From IMG/VR virus record IMGVR_UViG_3300037329_000056, positions 1-21,800 of that record: a stretch of DNA of 21,800 nucleotides. One strand, 5' to 3'. Source of the stretch: a virus. How positions within the stretch are numbered: the stretch's first letter is position 1; each line of letters opens with the position of its first letter. A program made the translations under genes and the position numbers. The notes beneath the pieces are model-generated. The model was not told the origin of the DNA, ran no database searches, and saw only the letters and a program-made list of their open reading frames with translations. Shown here one piece after another: positions 1-6,679 of this stretch.

Positions 1-31
1 TCTTTACCACGACAACAGCAACGTATGACAT
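1..31 (-). CDS. Start of an unidentified gene (partial, cut by window edge)
   Basis: An ATG at 31 follows a strong Shine-Dalgarno (CAGGAG, 9 nt before the ATG) and opens a frame that leaves the window after ten codons (MSYVAVVVVK). It lies directly downstream of the terminator-promoter cassette at 67-106, so it is probably the first gene of a separately started transcript. Too little is visible to name a family. Confidence 0.6.
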   Translation of the reverse strand, partial: MSYVAVVVVK

Positions 32-66
32 AATTTAATCTCCTGTTTTTCTCAATTTCTACAGTC

Positions 67-95
67 AGTATAAACGAAAAAAGGGACACTCGCAA
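67..95 (-). promoter_or_regulatory. sigma70-like early promoter overlapping a terminator hairpin (cassette A)
   Basis: On the minus strand, TTGCGA (90-95) and TATACT (67-72) are separated by exactly 17 bp. The -35 lies in the loop and descending arm of the hairpin at 81-106. The stretch 45-87 matches 15057-15099 at 41 of 43 positions, so this is one copy of a repeated regulatory cassette. It would drive the gene starting at 31. I infer promoter activity from spacing and consensus only. Confidence 0.65.
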
Positions 96-106
96 GAGCA
101 TCCCTT
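77..106 (-). terminator. Intrinsic terminator (cassette A)
   Basis: The minus strand reads AAGGGA, two mismatches, CTC, loop TTGC, GAG, two mismatches, TCCCTT and then further Ts. It follows the stop codon of the gene ending at 124, so it would end the transcript that carries the two capsid-targeted proteins. The next promoter is embedded in it. Confidence 0.7.
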
Positions 107-123
107 CATTTTCCTAACTATTT

Positions 124-381
124 TTAATCAACCAAAGCAATGTTCAGTTCTCGATTTTCAAGCTTCAAGCCTTTTGTCTTACCATCGTCAACTTCTTTGA
201 ACATTTTATCAAGGTCAATATCACCAGCGGCTGCTTTACCAGAATCTTTGGCTTTCTGAAACATTTTCATAGCAGCTTCATACTTCATGGTTGCTGACTT
301 TTGAACTTTCCCATCAACAACTACACTAACTTTGTAGCTATTTCCACTTGCCTCGCTTAAAAATTCTTTGTAGGTTTTCAT
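124..381 (-). CDS. Small protein with T4-type capsid-targeting N terminus (candidate internal head protein)
   Basis: The 85-residue product starts MKTYKEFLSEA. This closely matches the capsid-targeting sequence of T4 internal proteins IPI, IPII and IPIII (MKTYQEFIAEA), which the gp21 prohead protease cuts after the Glu. By analogy cleavage here would fall after LSE (residue 10), leaving about 75 residues. The body is short and lysine/aspartate rich, and I recognise no fold. The ATG at 381 has the Shine-Dalgarno AGGGGA. The gene lies 2 nt downstream of another gene with the same N terminus and likely shares its late transcript. The terminator at 77-106 follows. The targeting motif is seen in the sequence. 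Packaging into the head is inferred from T4. Confidence 0.75.
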   Translation of the reverse strand: MKTYKEFLSEASGNSYKVSVVVDGKVQKSATMKYEAAMKMFQKAKDSGKAAAGDIDLDKMFKEVDDGKTKGLKLENRELNIALVD

Positions 382-383
382 AA

Positions 384-668
384 TTATTCCCCTGAGTCTA
401 AATCTGGTGTTTTATTGTATTTCCAATCACTGGTGAAATTAGTTCCTTTCTTGTCTACCTTGAAAGAATCATCAGTACCCATTTTGTAAGAAACCCACTT
501 ATTGGTGTTGGTAGCAACCACCAGATAAGGTTCAGTTTGTTTTAGTATCCATGCATCAAGTTCGTCATTGTTCAGAAGCTCAGAAAATATAGCTTTATTA
601 TTCCTATCGACAACATAAGTGGTAAATCTAGGTTTAGCTTCAGATAGAAATTGTTTGTAGGTTTTCAT
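384..668 (-). CDS. Second small protein with capsid-targeting N terminus
   Basis: Read from the ATG at 668 the product has 94 residues and starts MKTYKQFLSEA, differing by one residue from its neighbour over the first 11. The 21 bp encoding this tag are almost identical in the two genes, which suggests a recent shared origin or exchange of the tag. The bodies are not obviously related. A longer frame from a GTG at 713 exists, but it would add a non-targeting extension across the promoter region, so the ATG with upstream AAGGGAAAG is preferred. A likely late promoter lies at 714-721. By analogy with T4 internal proteins it could be packaged, cleaved after LSE and injected with DNA. Confidence 0.75.
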   Translation of the reverse strand: MKTYKQFLSEAKPRFTTYVVDRNNKAIFSELLNNDELDAWILKQTEPYLVVATNTNKWVSYKMGTDDSFKVDKKGTNFTSDWKYNKTPDLDSGE

Positions 669-690
669 GAATATTTCTTTCCCTTTTCTT

Positions 691-717
691 TTGGTATACC
701 AATAGTATAACACTATT
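691..717. promoter_or_regulatory. Overlapping palindromes upstream of the capsid-targeted pair
   Basis: Positions 691-702 form a perfect 12-bp palindrome (TTGGTATACCAA). It shares two bases with a second inverted repeat at 701-717 (AATAGT, 5-nt spacer, ACTATT). A TATACT hexamer (704-709, minus) and the GATAAATA box (714-721) lie in or next to it. This layout could be an operator for an early promoter, but no strong -35 is visible. It may also be chance in AT-rich DNA. Confidence 0.35.
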
Positions 718-721
718 TATC
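714..721 (-). promoter_or_regulatory. Probable T4-type late promoter (GATAAATA)
   Basis: The minus strand reads GATAAATA, one base from the T4 late consensus TATAAATA. It lies 45 nt before the ATG at 668 and overlaps the stop codon of the upstream gene. An identical box followed by the same two bases (GT) lies before the large capsid-targeted gene at 18834-18841. Genes for gp33 and a DsbA-like protein in this window imply a T4-style late transcription system. Confidence 0.5.
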
Positions 722-1001
722 ACATAATGACACCACCAGAGATTGGTTCTGGAATCTCTGTGTTCGCTCCAAAGGTATCACAGAAATTTGATAAGTTCTT
801 TCTTAGATAGGCTTCTGCCATTGTAAATTTAGCAACAGCATGATTATAAGAAACTTGCTCATTGAGTTTATCAACTCCATCTTCTTCAAAACACTCACCA
901 CAAAACACGAATCCGCATTTTGTAGTGATAAGACAAGCAATTGAATCTTCCCCGTACACGTATTCAATTTTTTCGATTTTTGCTTTTAGTTCAGTTTTCA
1001 T
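720..1001 (-). CDS. Phage Gp49-like protein
   Basis: The 93-residue product resembles the Gp49-like family of small phage proteins (Pfam Phage_gp49_66). It shows the family pattern of a hydrophobic strand (ACLITTKCGFVFCGE), an acidic turn and an alpha-helical half ending in AEAYLRKNL. The molecular role of the family is unknown. The ATG at 1001 has AAGGGATAATC upstream. The gene follows nrdB by 9 nt, so it is probably cotranscribed. Three Cys in the N-terminal half are not arranged as an obvious metal site. Family assignment is from memory of the pattern, moderately sure. Confidence 0.6.
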   Translation of the reverse strand: MKTELKAKIEKIEYVYGEDSIACLITTKCGFVFCGECFEEDGVDKLNEQVSYNHAVAKFTMAEAYLRKNLSNFCDTFGANTEIPEPISGGVIM

Positions 1002-1010
1002 GATTATCCC

Positions 1011-2114
1011 TTAGAATTCGATGTCAAAATCTTGATCTTCATCGTCCCTACGCATGATACTAACTTTGTACTGTCCATTATCCTGTTCTTGTGGTGATGC
1101 CTGTGTTTTAGAAATGTCAAGCCAATTTTCCATAAACTTCAAAGGGTTTGATTTTGGAAGCGTGTGTTCGCTTTTAATTTTAAGGAAGCTATACACAGGC
1201 TTTGAACAAAAAAGCGCCCATTGATTACAAAGGGAGTTAGTCACCCCAACCAATTCACGTCCCTCTGAAAACAGATATCCATTCCAGTCTAGTTCGCTTT
1301 GCACAACCTCGTCAACTAAAGATTTAATCTGTTCAGCACATTGCTCCATGGCAATCTTACCACGCTCTGTTTTCAATTCCTCTGTCAAAACGCGCTTATC
1401 AAATTCAGCATGAACCTCTAGTTCATCTTGTGCAATTTTTTGAACTGCTTTTCCGATAGGGGCAAACATTCCAGTATCACAAATAGCAAACGTTACAGCA
1501 AAGCTAGATGCGAACTGAATGCGTTCCAGACACAGCAATGCTACAAACACCATAAAAGCTTTGTTGTATGTGTCTTGATCGTTTTCAATCATACCTAACG
1601 CATACATGTGAGAAGCTTTGTAAGCCTCGCTAAAGACCCTTGAAACAGATGTCATGCGGGCCATAGCCTGTTCTACTTTCAACACCTCTTCTATGATCTC
1701 AGATGGATCATCAAAGCTACTACGCACAATTTCAGAGTATGTTGCGGAATGCAAAACCTCATTGTCTGAAATTCTTTGAATTGCAGCCCACAATTCAGAT
1801 GACGTGATAAACGGAGCCATAACGGGAGCAATGCTTCGGGAAGCAACACTATCCGCTTCCCATTGCCAAGCCAGAGTTTTGATCATAATTTCATACACAC
1901 TGGCGCTACAGGTCTTAAACTCGACATTGCAAGAACTGTAGTCAAATTCGTTTTCATCCCAGTCTAGGGATTTTTGAGTTTTGTACGTACTCCAAATAGT
2001 GGGGTAGTGTTTATTAATCGTATCAAACAAACCGGATTCTTGTTCTCCAAGCAAAAGCTTAGGTTTTTCGTAATCTGTTTTTTCTGTGTTGAATACATTC
2101 TTATCAATTGGCAT
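1011..2114 (-). CDS. nrdB: Ribonucleotide reductase class Ia, beta (radical) subunit NrdB
   Basis: This 367-residue protein is the small subunit that houses the diiron-tyrosyl radical used with NrdA to reduce ribonucleoside diphosphates. Visible ligands and radical residue are Asp88 (EADSV), Glu119 and His122 with Tyr126 (NEVLHSATY), Glu197 (LERIQF), and the last pair in QDELEVH (Glu231 or Glu233 with His235). In E. coli and T4 NrdB the final motif is DExxH. Here one extra residue lies between D-E and H, as if the helix had an insertion. The C terminus is acidic (DEDQDFDIEF), as expected for the tail that docks on NrdA. Start ATG 2114 has AGAGAG upstream. It lies 26 nt after nrdA, the T4 order. 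Enzyme identity is secure and subclass details are less so. Confidence 0.95.
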   Translation of the reverse strand: MPIDKNVFNTEKTDYEKPKLLLGEQESGLFDTINKHYPTIWSTYKTQKSLDWDENEFDYSSCNVEFKTCSASVYEIMIKTLAWQWEADSVASRSIAPVMAPFITSSELWAAIQRISDNEVLHSATYSEIVRSSFDDPSEIIEEVLKVEQAMARMTSVSRVFSEAYKASHMYALGMIENDQDTYNKAFMVFVALLCLERIQFASSFAVTFAICDTGMFAPIGKAVQKIAQDELEVHAEFDKRVLTEELKTERGKIAMEQCAEQIKSLVDEVVQSELDWNGYLFSEGRELVGVTNSLCNQWALFCSKPVYSFLKIKSEHTLPKSNPLKFMENWLDISKTQASPQEQDNGQYKVSIMRRDDEDQDFDIEF

Positions 2115-2140
2115 TTATTTCTCTCTTTGTGTAAGTTTGT

Positions 2141-4393
2141 TTATATTTCACAGCCGCCATCAGGGCCGCAAGCTTTTTCACCTGTATCTAACTCTATACC
2201 ATCACTTGTTTTGCTGTTTACGTAATACCGAGTCTTTAAACCCATCTTTGTCATATAAAAATAGTCGTTTAACATTTCTGTTGATGTAATGGATGCATCA
2301 CCAACAAGTCTTTTATATAAATCAGCACTAATGCCCTGATCTGTGAATTTTTGAACAATAGCATAACAGTCAATCAAGTCTTTGGTTGGTATATCCCAAA
2401 CAATTTCATACTTTTTCGCAAGCTTTTCACCATCTGGCGCACACCAGTTTATAATAATGTTGTCGTCAGATTTTAGCAGAGATAAATCGCGTATAGGGTA
2501 TAATCCATTTGTGGTTCCAGAAGCTTTAGAACTAGATTCGCTTGGCATATGTGCAACCAAAACAGAATTCCGAATACCCCCATTATCAACAACTTCCTGT
2601 CGCAGTTCTTCCCAATCATACTTCAATTCAGTTCCTACAATTTCATCAACTTTTTTGTTGTATGTGTCAATAGGCAACCAACCAACGGGCCATTTTGTTT
2701 TGTCTATCCATGGCGCGTTGCCAAGTTCTTTACCCAACTGAAGACTTGCTTTAATCATGTAATACATATGCTTTTCTGAGATTTCATGAATTTCTTTTTT
2801 TCCCTCGGTTGTGCTGTAACTCAAACCCTTTTTAGCCATATGATGAGCTAGGCCGATAATACCAACACCAGCATTCAATCTATTCTTAGCAGTAACAGAC
2901 AAGTGTGGTAGTTCATAATGGGTTCTATGAATGCATTTGTCGATCATCAGCAAAGAGTAATAACATGCTTTTTTGTAATGTTCGTCATTTTTAATATTAC
3001 CCACTACAATACCGGCCAAACTACATAAAGCAATTTCACCTCTACCGTGATCCTCTGTAGAATAAAGATCAGACATATTTTCATATCCCTGTGTCGGCAA
3101 TGCAATTTCCGCACACAAGTTTGAACTAAAAATTGTATCATAAAATGGGGTGTGTCTGTTCATTTCATCAGGCCAATGCAAATAAGACCGACCCGTTTCA
3201 TAAGCCTCGTTCAGTGATACCAGCAAAGATTTCCTAGCATTAACATAAGTCTTTTTAAAGCTATCATCAGCTTCATACTTTGCATACAGAGTAGAAAATA
3301 GCTCTTCGTTATCGCTATAAAATGCTGCATACAAATCTGGTGCCGTAAAGCTATTAAACAAAAACACATCTTCTTTCTTAGCTACTTTTCTAGCATAAAA
3401 TTTGTTTGTTCCAGCATTATAATCCATACCACGAATTTTTTTGTCTTCTGTTGACATTGGATTCTTCAATTGAGATATAACTTTTACTTCTGGATCAAAC
3501 ATAGAATAATATGTTGTTGCAGCACCGCCTCGACCATTTTGTAGGTTTGCTTTGATAGCACCAACCAACTGCCTATAATACGGCAATTTTCCTTGGTGTT
3601 TAATTAGACCACCACGAACAGGATCACCAAGAGAACGAATCTGGTGGTGTGCGCCAATACCAGCACTCATATAAGTCATGGTATATCCAATATGATCACC
3701 AATACCAATAGACTTAGCAGTGTCTTTAACAGTATACAAGCAACACGATGCAAAGCCCCTTAGATGTGTTCCAAGGTTGACATAGTTGGGAGTAGGGGCA
3801 TTAATCACCTTGTTCGACAAAAGCTCGTAGAATTCCTCTACGTCAGTCATACGGCGTTCTTTTGGTTCATCCTCAGATAGTGCCATAGCCATACGCATAT
3901 ACACAAATTGTTGTGATTCATATTCTTCACCAGTAACACGGTTCACCAAAGAATATTTTTCACGAATCTGTTTCAGTTCAAAATGTGTAGCCTTCAAATC
4001 TCTGCTATGGTCAATCAACTTCTCAACTTGTGTATATTCTTCATCGCTATAGTTCAGGTATTCCATTATACCGATATTTTGAAGTTTTTTATGTAGTTCT
4101 GAAACAGTTGGAATGATGTCATTAAATACAGTTTTGTAGATTAAAGCACCATACAAACGACCAGCCATACGATTATAGGACCAAGAATTATACTCAAGAC
4201 ACGTCTTGATAAGTTTTTGTTGCAATGTCTGAGAATCACATTCTTTTGGTAGAGTATTGACAGTATACAAAACGACACTTGACCAATCTACTCTCGTTCC
4301 TAGAGTTTTTGCAGCCCACTCACCCCATTGATTTACTTTTGTTGGTGAAAATGCTTGTTTAGTACCATCTCGCTTAATAATTGTTTCTATCAT
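2141..4393 (-). CDS. nrdA: Ribonucleotide reductase class Ia, alpha (catalytic) subunit NrdA
   Basis: The 750-residue product aligns along its length with E. coli/T4 NrdA. An N-terminal ATP-cone-like segment (IKRDGTKQAF) is followed by the ten-stranded barrel. Active-site signatures present are FASCC (first redox Cys), NLCAEIALPT (Asn, thiyl-radical Cys, Glu), GEIALCSLAG (partner Cys), MPSESSSKASG, the radical-transfer tyrosine pair in TRYYVN, and the C-terminal Cys pair in ACGPDGGCEI that re-reduces the active site. A frame from a TTG at 4408 adds five residues, but those bases (GGAAAGGAAAG) are themselves the Shine-Dalgarno for the ATG at 4393, which I therefore take as start. Upstream neighbour is a RuvC-like gene and nrdB follows. 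Confidence 0.96.
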   Translation of the reverse strand: MIETIIKRDGTKQAFSPTKVNQWGEWAAKTLGTRVDWSSVVLYTVNTLPKECDSQTLQQKLIKTCLEYNSWSYNRMAGRLYGALIYKTVFNDIIPTVSELHKKLQNIGIMEYLNYSDEEYTQVEKLIDHSRDLKATHFELKQIREKYSLVNRVTGEEYESQQFVYMRMAMALSEDEPKERRMTDVEEFYELLSNKVINAPTPNYVNLGTHLRGFASCCLYTVKDTAKSIGIGDHIGYTMTYMSAGIGAHHQIRSLGDPVRGGLIKHQGKLPYYRQLVGAIKANLQNGRGGAATTYYSMFDPEVKVISQLKNPMSTEDKKIRGMDYNAGTNKFYARKVAKKEDVFLFNSFTAPDLYAAFYSDNEELFSTLYAKYEADDSFKKTYVNARKSLLVSLNEAYETGRSYLHWPDEMNRHTPFYDTIFSSNLCAEIALPTQGYENMSDLYSTEDHGRGEIALCSLAGIVVGNIKNDEHYKKACYYSLLMIDKCIHRTHYELPHLSVTAKNRLNAGVGIIGLAHHMAKKGLSYSTTEGKKEIHEISEKHMYYMIKASLQLGKELGNAPWIDKTKWPVGWLPIDTYNKKVDEIVGTELKYDWEELRQEVVDNGGIRNSVLVAHMPSESSSKASGTTNGLYPIRDLSLLKSDDNIIINWCAPDGEKLAKKYEIVWDIPTKDLIDCYAIVQKFTDQGISADLYKRLVGDASITSTEMLNDYFYMTKMGLKTRYYVNSKTSDGIELDTGEKACGPDGGCEI

Positions 4394-4410
4394 TACTTTC
4401 CTTTCCAATT

Positions 4411-4980
4411 TTAAATATTATTGCAGATTAGATAATCAACAATAGCCGTTGAGTCTATCACGTCGCCTATGGGTGATTCAATATTTTTTCGTGTGTAATT
4501 CATAATCGTTTTTAAATCTGTGTCAAAACGAGCATCAAAAGCTTCAAGCATAGCTTCTTTTTTAGAATTTCCTTTGCCACTAAAGTGTTTTTTAATAGTA
4601 GTTGGTGCTGGTGTTGTAAATTCAATTCCAGCTTGCCACAATTTCTGTTTAAGAATACCTGTATTTTCACCAATTTGAAAAACAAGCCCACCCTTTGAAC
4701 CCATACTATAGCCTTCCAAAGCAACCTGTTTTACATTAAATTTTTGCAAAATAGCAAGCGCCCATTCACTAATATTATCAAATCGTTCCATTTCAGATTC
4801 ATAAGGAATATGAGGCATTCCGTAAATATTTTTATTAAAGATAGACTTATATTTAGTCTCAGAAGTATAGAAAAAAACTTTTACATCATCAAAATTAACA
4901 ATCGGTTTCATAGAATGAATTGCAATCGCGGGACATCGCATTGAAAAATCTATTCCAGCAACCATTGCAGTCTTACTCAT
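4411..4980 (-). CDS. RuvC-like/RNase H-fold nuclease
   Basis: From the ATG at 4980 the product has 189 residues. It opens with VAGIDFSMRCPAIAI, the first beta-strand and Asp of a RuvC/RNase H-like site. Then come VALEGYSMGS (second strand with Glu), PTTIKKHFSGKGNSKKEAM (typical of RuvC-type proteins) and DVIDSTAIVDYL (third acidic cluster with Asp). This is the pattern of phage RuvC-like proteins thought to cut branched DNA. T4 uses the unrelated gp49 for this, so it may replace or supplement it. A GTG-started extension to 5037 would run inside the zinc-ribbon gene and is rejected. Its start overlaps the stop of that gene (ATGAGTAA), implying coupled translation. Confidence 0.75.
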   Translation of the reverse strand: MSKTAMVAGIDFSMRCPAIAIHSMKPIVNFDDVKVFFYTSETKYKSIFNKNIYGMPHIPYESEMERFDNISEWALAILQKFNVKQVALEGYSMGSKGGLVFQIGENTGILKQKLWQAGIEFTTPAPTTIKKHFSGKGNSKKEAMLEAFDARFDTDLKTIMNYTRKNIESPIGDVIDSTAIVDYLICNNI

Positions 4981-5125
4981 CGTCAGAACCCATATCAAGA
5001 TCACCACGTTGATCTTCTCCACCAGTGGTGTCACCACAAAAAGGGCAATAACTAATTTCTGAGCTTACACTTACTATAATATATTGCTGATCACAGTTTG
5101 GACAAATAACTTCTTGCTTTAACAT
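4973..5125 (-). CDS. Small zinc-ribbon protein
   Basis: A 50-codon gene runs from the ATG at 5125 to a TAA at 4973. It has two CxxC pairs, CPNC (residues 8-11) and CPFC (27-30), spaced like a zinc ribbon, then a Gly/Asp-rich acidic tail (GSDDE). Its Shine-Dalgarno (AAGGGG, 5 nt before ATG) is part of the 3' arm of the hairpin at 5132-5170. The stop overlaps the start of the RuvC-like gene by 8 bases. Its function is unknown. The overlap and likely cotranscription with a nuclease suggest a nucleic-acid-linked accessory. Confidence 0.75.
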   Translation of the reverse strand: MLKQEVICPNCDQQYIIVSVSSEISYCPFCGDTTGGEDQRGDLDMGSDDE

Positions 5126-5131
5126 AAAAAC

Positions 5132-5170
5132 CCCTTGTAGAAAATTGTTTAACTTTAATTTCTACAAGGG
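5132..5170 (-). promoter_or_regulatory. Leader hairpin containing the ribosome-binding site of the zinc-ribbon gene
   Basis: CCCTTGTAGAAA (5132-5143) and its exact complement (5159-5170) form a 12-bp stem with a 15-nt loop. On the minus strand the 3' arm ends in AAGGGG, followed by TTTTT and then ATG. The same bases therefore look like an intrinsic terminator and also hold the Shine-Dalgarno. Folding would hide the ribosome site or end transcription after the gene at 5198-5635. Which one applies cannot be told from sequence. Confidence 0.65.
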
Positions 5171-5177
5171 ATTTATA
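5170..5177 (-). promoter_or_regulatory. Possible late promoter (TATAAATC)
   Basis: TATAAATC matches seven of eight bases of the T4 late box. It lies 45 nt before the ATG at 5125, the same distance as the box at 714-721 from its gene. A transcript from it would begin close to the leader hairpin. The mismatch at the last base makes this tentative. Confidence 0.3.
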
Positions 5178-5197
5178 CTGTATTAAATCACAGAATT

Positions 5198-5635
5198 TTA
5201 GAAAACAGGCTGTACAATTACAATAGCTTTTATATCGTAAAATTTACATCCCAATGATTCAAAAATAAAGTCTTTTATTTTATCCATTGGACAGGAATCA
5301 AAAATTACTGTAAATGGGTTTGTCCTAAGACCTCTAAGGTTTTCAAGTCTTGAATTAGTAATAGAAATTGCTGGTTTAAATCCTAAGATTCTATTAATTT
5401 CTTCTGCTGTGTATTGATTACGACACACTATCAAAACTTCGTCTTTTGATTGACTTACATATTCTTTGATTGCTTCTGTGTGTCCACATTGGCGACCAAA
5501 GCTAAAAATAGTTGCTTTTTCAAATGGACTTACATTCTGATACATATGATCCTTGAAATGATCAGCCGAAATATCAATCATACCTTTTAATAATTCTAGC
5601 GTGTTGTATGTTCTAACTGTTTTAACCAATTCCAT
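5198..5635 (-). CDS. Unknown protein with degenerate P-loop NTPase features
   Basis: The 145-residue product contains FSFGRQCGHTEA (residues 44-55), which looks like a Walker A of the GRxxGKT type in which the Lys is His. A predicted strand-turn (DEVLIVCRNQ, 65-74) follows, then FTVIFDSC (108-115) resembling a Walker B strand ending in Asp113. The protein is shorter than a full NTPase and lacks the catalytic Lys, so a binding or regulatory role is more likely than ATP hydrolysis. Start ATG 5635 has AGAGG upstream. It sits just after the gp32 terminator. I do not recognise a named family. Confidence 0.7.
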   Translation of the reverse strand: MELVKTVRTYNTLELLKGMIDISADHFKDHMYQNVSPFEKATIFSFGRQCGHTEAIKEYVSQSKDEVLIVCRNQYTAEEINRILGFKPAISITNSRLENLRGLRTNPFTVIFDSCPMDKIKDFIFESLGCKFYDIKAIVIVQPVF

Positions 5636-5654
5636 AAAAACCTCTATATGTAAG

Positions 5655-5674
5655 AAGGGGGCATAAGCCCCCTT
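5655..5674. terminator. Strong hairpin terminator after gene 32
   Basis: AAGGGGGC (5655-5662), loop ATAA, GCCCCCTT (5667-5674) form a perfect 8-bp GC-rich stem right after the gp32 stop codon. In the direction of transcription it is followed by TTCTT. On the opposite strand it is followed by seven Ts, so it may work both ways. T4 gene 32 also has a terminator just downstream. Confidence 0.8.
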
Positions 5675-5677
5675 TTT

Positions 5678-6670
5678 TTACTCGCCGTTTGCTAGTTTTG
5701 CAAACTCAGCCAACAGGTCATCATCATCATCATCATCAACAACCACTTCTCTCTTGGCTGGTTCTTTTTTCTTTTCTACTGGATCGGGGGTTTTATCATC
5801 TTCCCCGCTTGACTCTTTATACTGATCTCGAAATTCTTCTTCTGCTTCCTTAGCGTGATCCTCAGAGGTTTTATCAAGCCTGTCATAGTCTTCACCAGTC
5901 ACTTGCTTAAACCGCGCTGCAAGCTCGTCAAACGGCTTCACAACAATGAAGCTAGAAAGATCATAAGTCTTTTCAAAGACTTCTTTCATCTTCTCTTCAT
6001 CACCATCCATAAACCCAGCGACATTACCAAAAAGTGATTCTTCATAATTTGGTACTAGAACCTTATTACCAGTTCGACCATCAGGAATTTCACGCCCTAC
6101 AGCGCGAATTTTTAATGGTGCACCACCCCATAGATCGAACGGATCAATTGGTTCGTCATCTTCGAACTTTGGCTTGATAGCTTTTTCGATAATTGCGAAG
6201 ATTTGTGGACCACATTCCATAATCATTACTTGACCTTCACAATCTGGGTTGTTCTTGTCTTTTTCTACATAGACGTTGAAGAAATACTTTGTCTTGCGCT
6301 TTCGGTTTCTCGCAACATTCTGGTATTTGGTCTTGTCTTCTGTACTTTCTGAATCATCACCCAAACGCCAATACAAGCCGTTGGATATACCTACGGGGTC
6401 TTTCTCGTCAAGAGTTGAACGAGAGTTTTCCCAGTAAAAATTGCTACCAACGTTAAAAGAATGGCTAAACTGGCGAACAAAGTTATCCCCTTCCTGTGCA
6501 GGAAGCAAACGAATAATAGCATTACCAATGCCTTCTTTCTTATCAAATCCCGGCTTATAGATGCGTTCATCTTTTTTGCCGCCACTGCCTTTGTTCATAG
6601 TCTCAAGCTTCTCTGCCATTGCCTTGAGGTTACTGCCTTTCTTTTTCTTTAGTGCGTTAAAATTAGCCAT
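5678..6670 (-). CDS. 32: Single-stranded DNA-binding protein, T4 gp32 type
   Basis: The 330-residue protein has the three-part gp32 layout. A basic N terminus (LKKKKGSNLKAM) takes the place of the T4 LAST cooperativity motif. An OB-fold core follows (IIRLLPAQEGDN; NRKRKTKYFFNVYVEKD; EGQVMIMECGPQIFAII). The tail is acidic (DDDDDDDLLAEFAKL) and would contact UvsX, gp59 and polymerase. T4 gp32 holds a zinc in the core through His64, Cys77, Cys87 and Cys90. The matching stretch here (around residues 80-100) has no Cys or His, so the zinc site is absent. Longer than T4 gp32 (301). ATG 6670 with AGGAATAATTA upstream, 9 nt after gene 59, as in T4. Confidence 0.93.
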   Translation of the reverse strand: MANFNALKKKKGSNLKAMAEKLETMNKGSGGKKDERIYKPGFDKKEGIGNAIIRLLPAQEGDNFVRQFSHSFNVGSNFYWENSRSTLDEKDPVGISNGLYWRLGDDSESTEDKTKYQNVARNRKRKTKYFFNVYVEKDKNNPDCEGQVMIMECGPQIFAIIEKAIKPKFEDDEPIDPFDLWGGAPLKIRAVGREIPDGRTGNKVLVPNYEESLFGNVAGFMDGDEEKMKEVFEKTYDLSSFIVVKPFDELAARFKQVTGEDYDRLDKTSEDHAKEAEEEFRDQYKESSGEDDKTPDPVEKKKEPAKREVVVDDDDDDDLLAEFAKLANGE

Positions 6671-6679
6671 TAATTATTC

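Noticed and set aside
1974-2779. Open frames on the plus strand opposite nrdA/nrdB, and similar plus-strand frames elsewhere
   Set aside because: They lie wholly inside strongly supported minus-strand genes, have no ribosome sites and look like antisense shadows.
4394-4408. TTG start for NrdA five codons upstream
   Set aside because: Those bases are the Shine-Dalgarno of the ATG at 4393. Similar TTG or GTG extensions were rejected at 713, 5037, 7351, 8849, 9069, 14473 and 17152.
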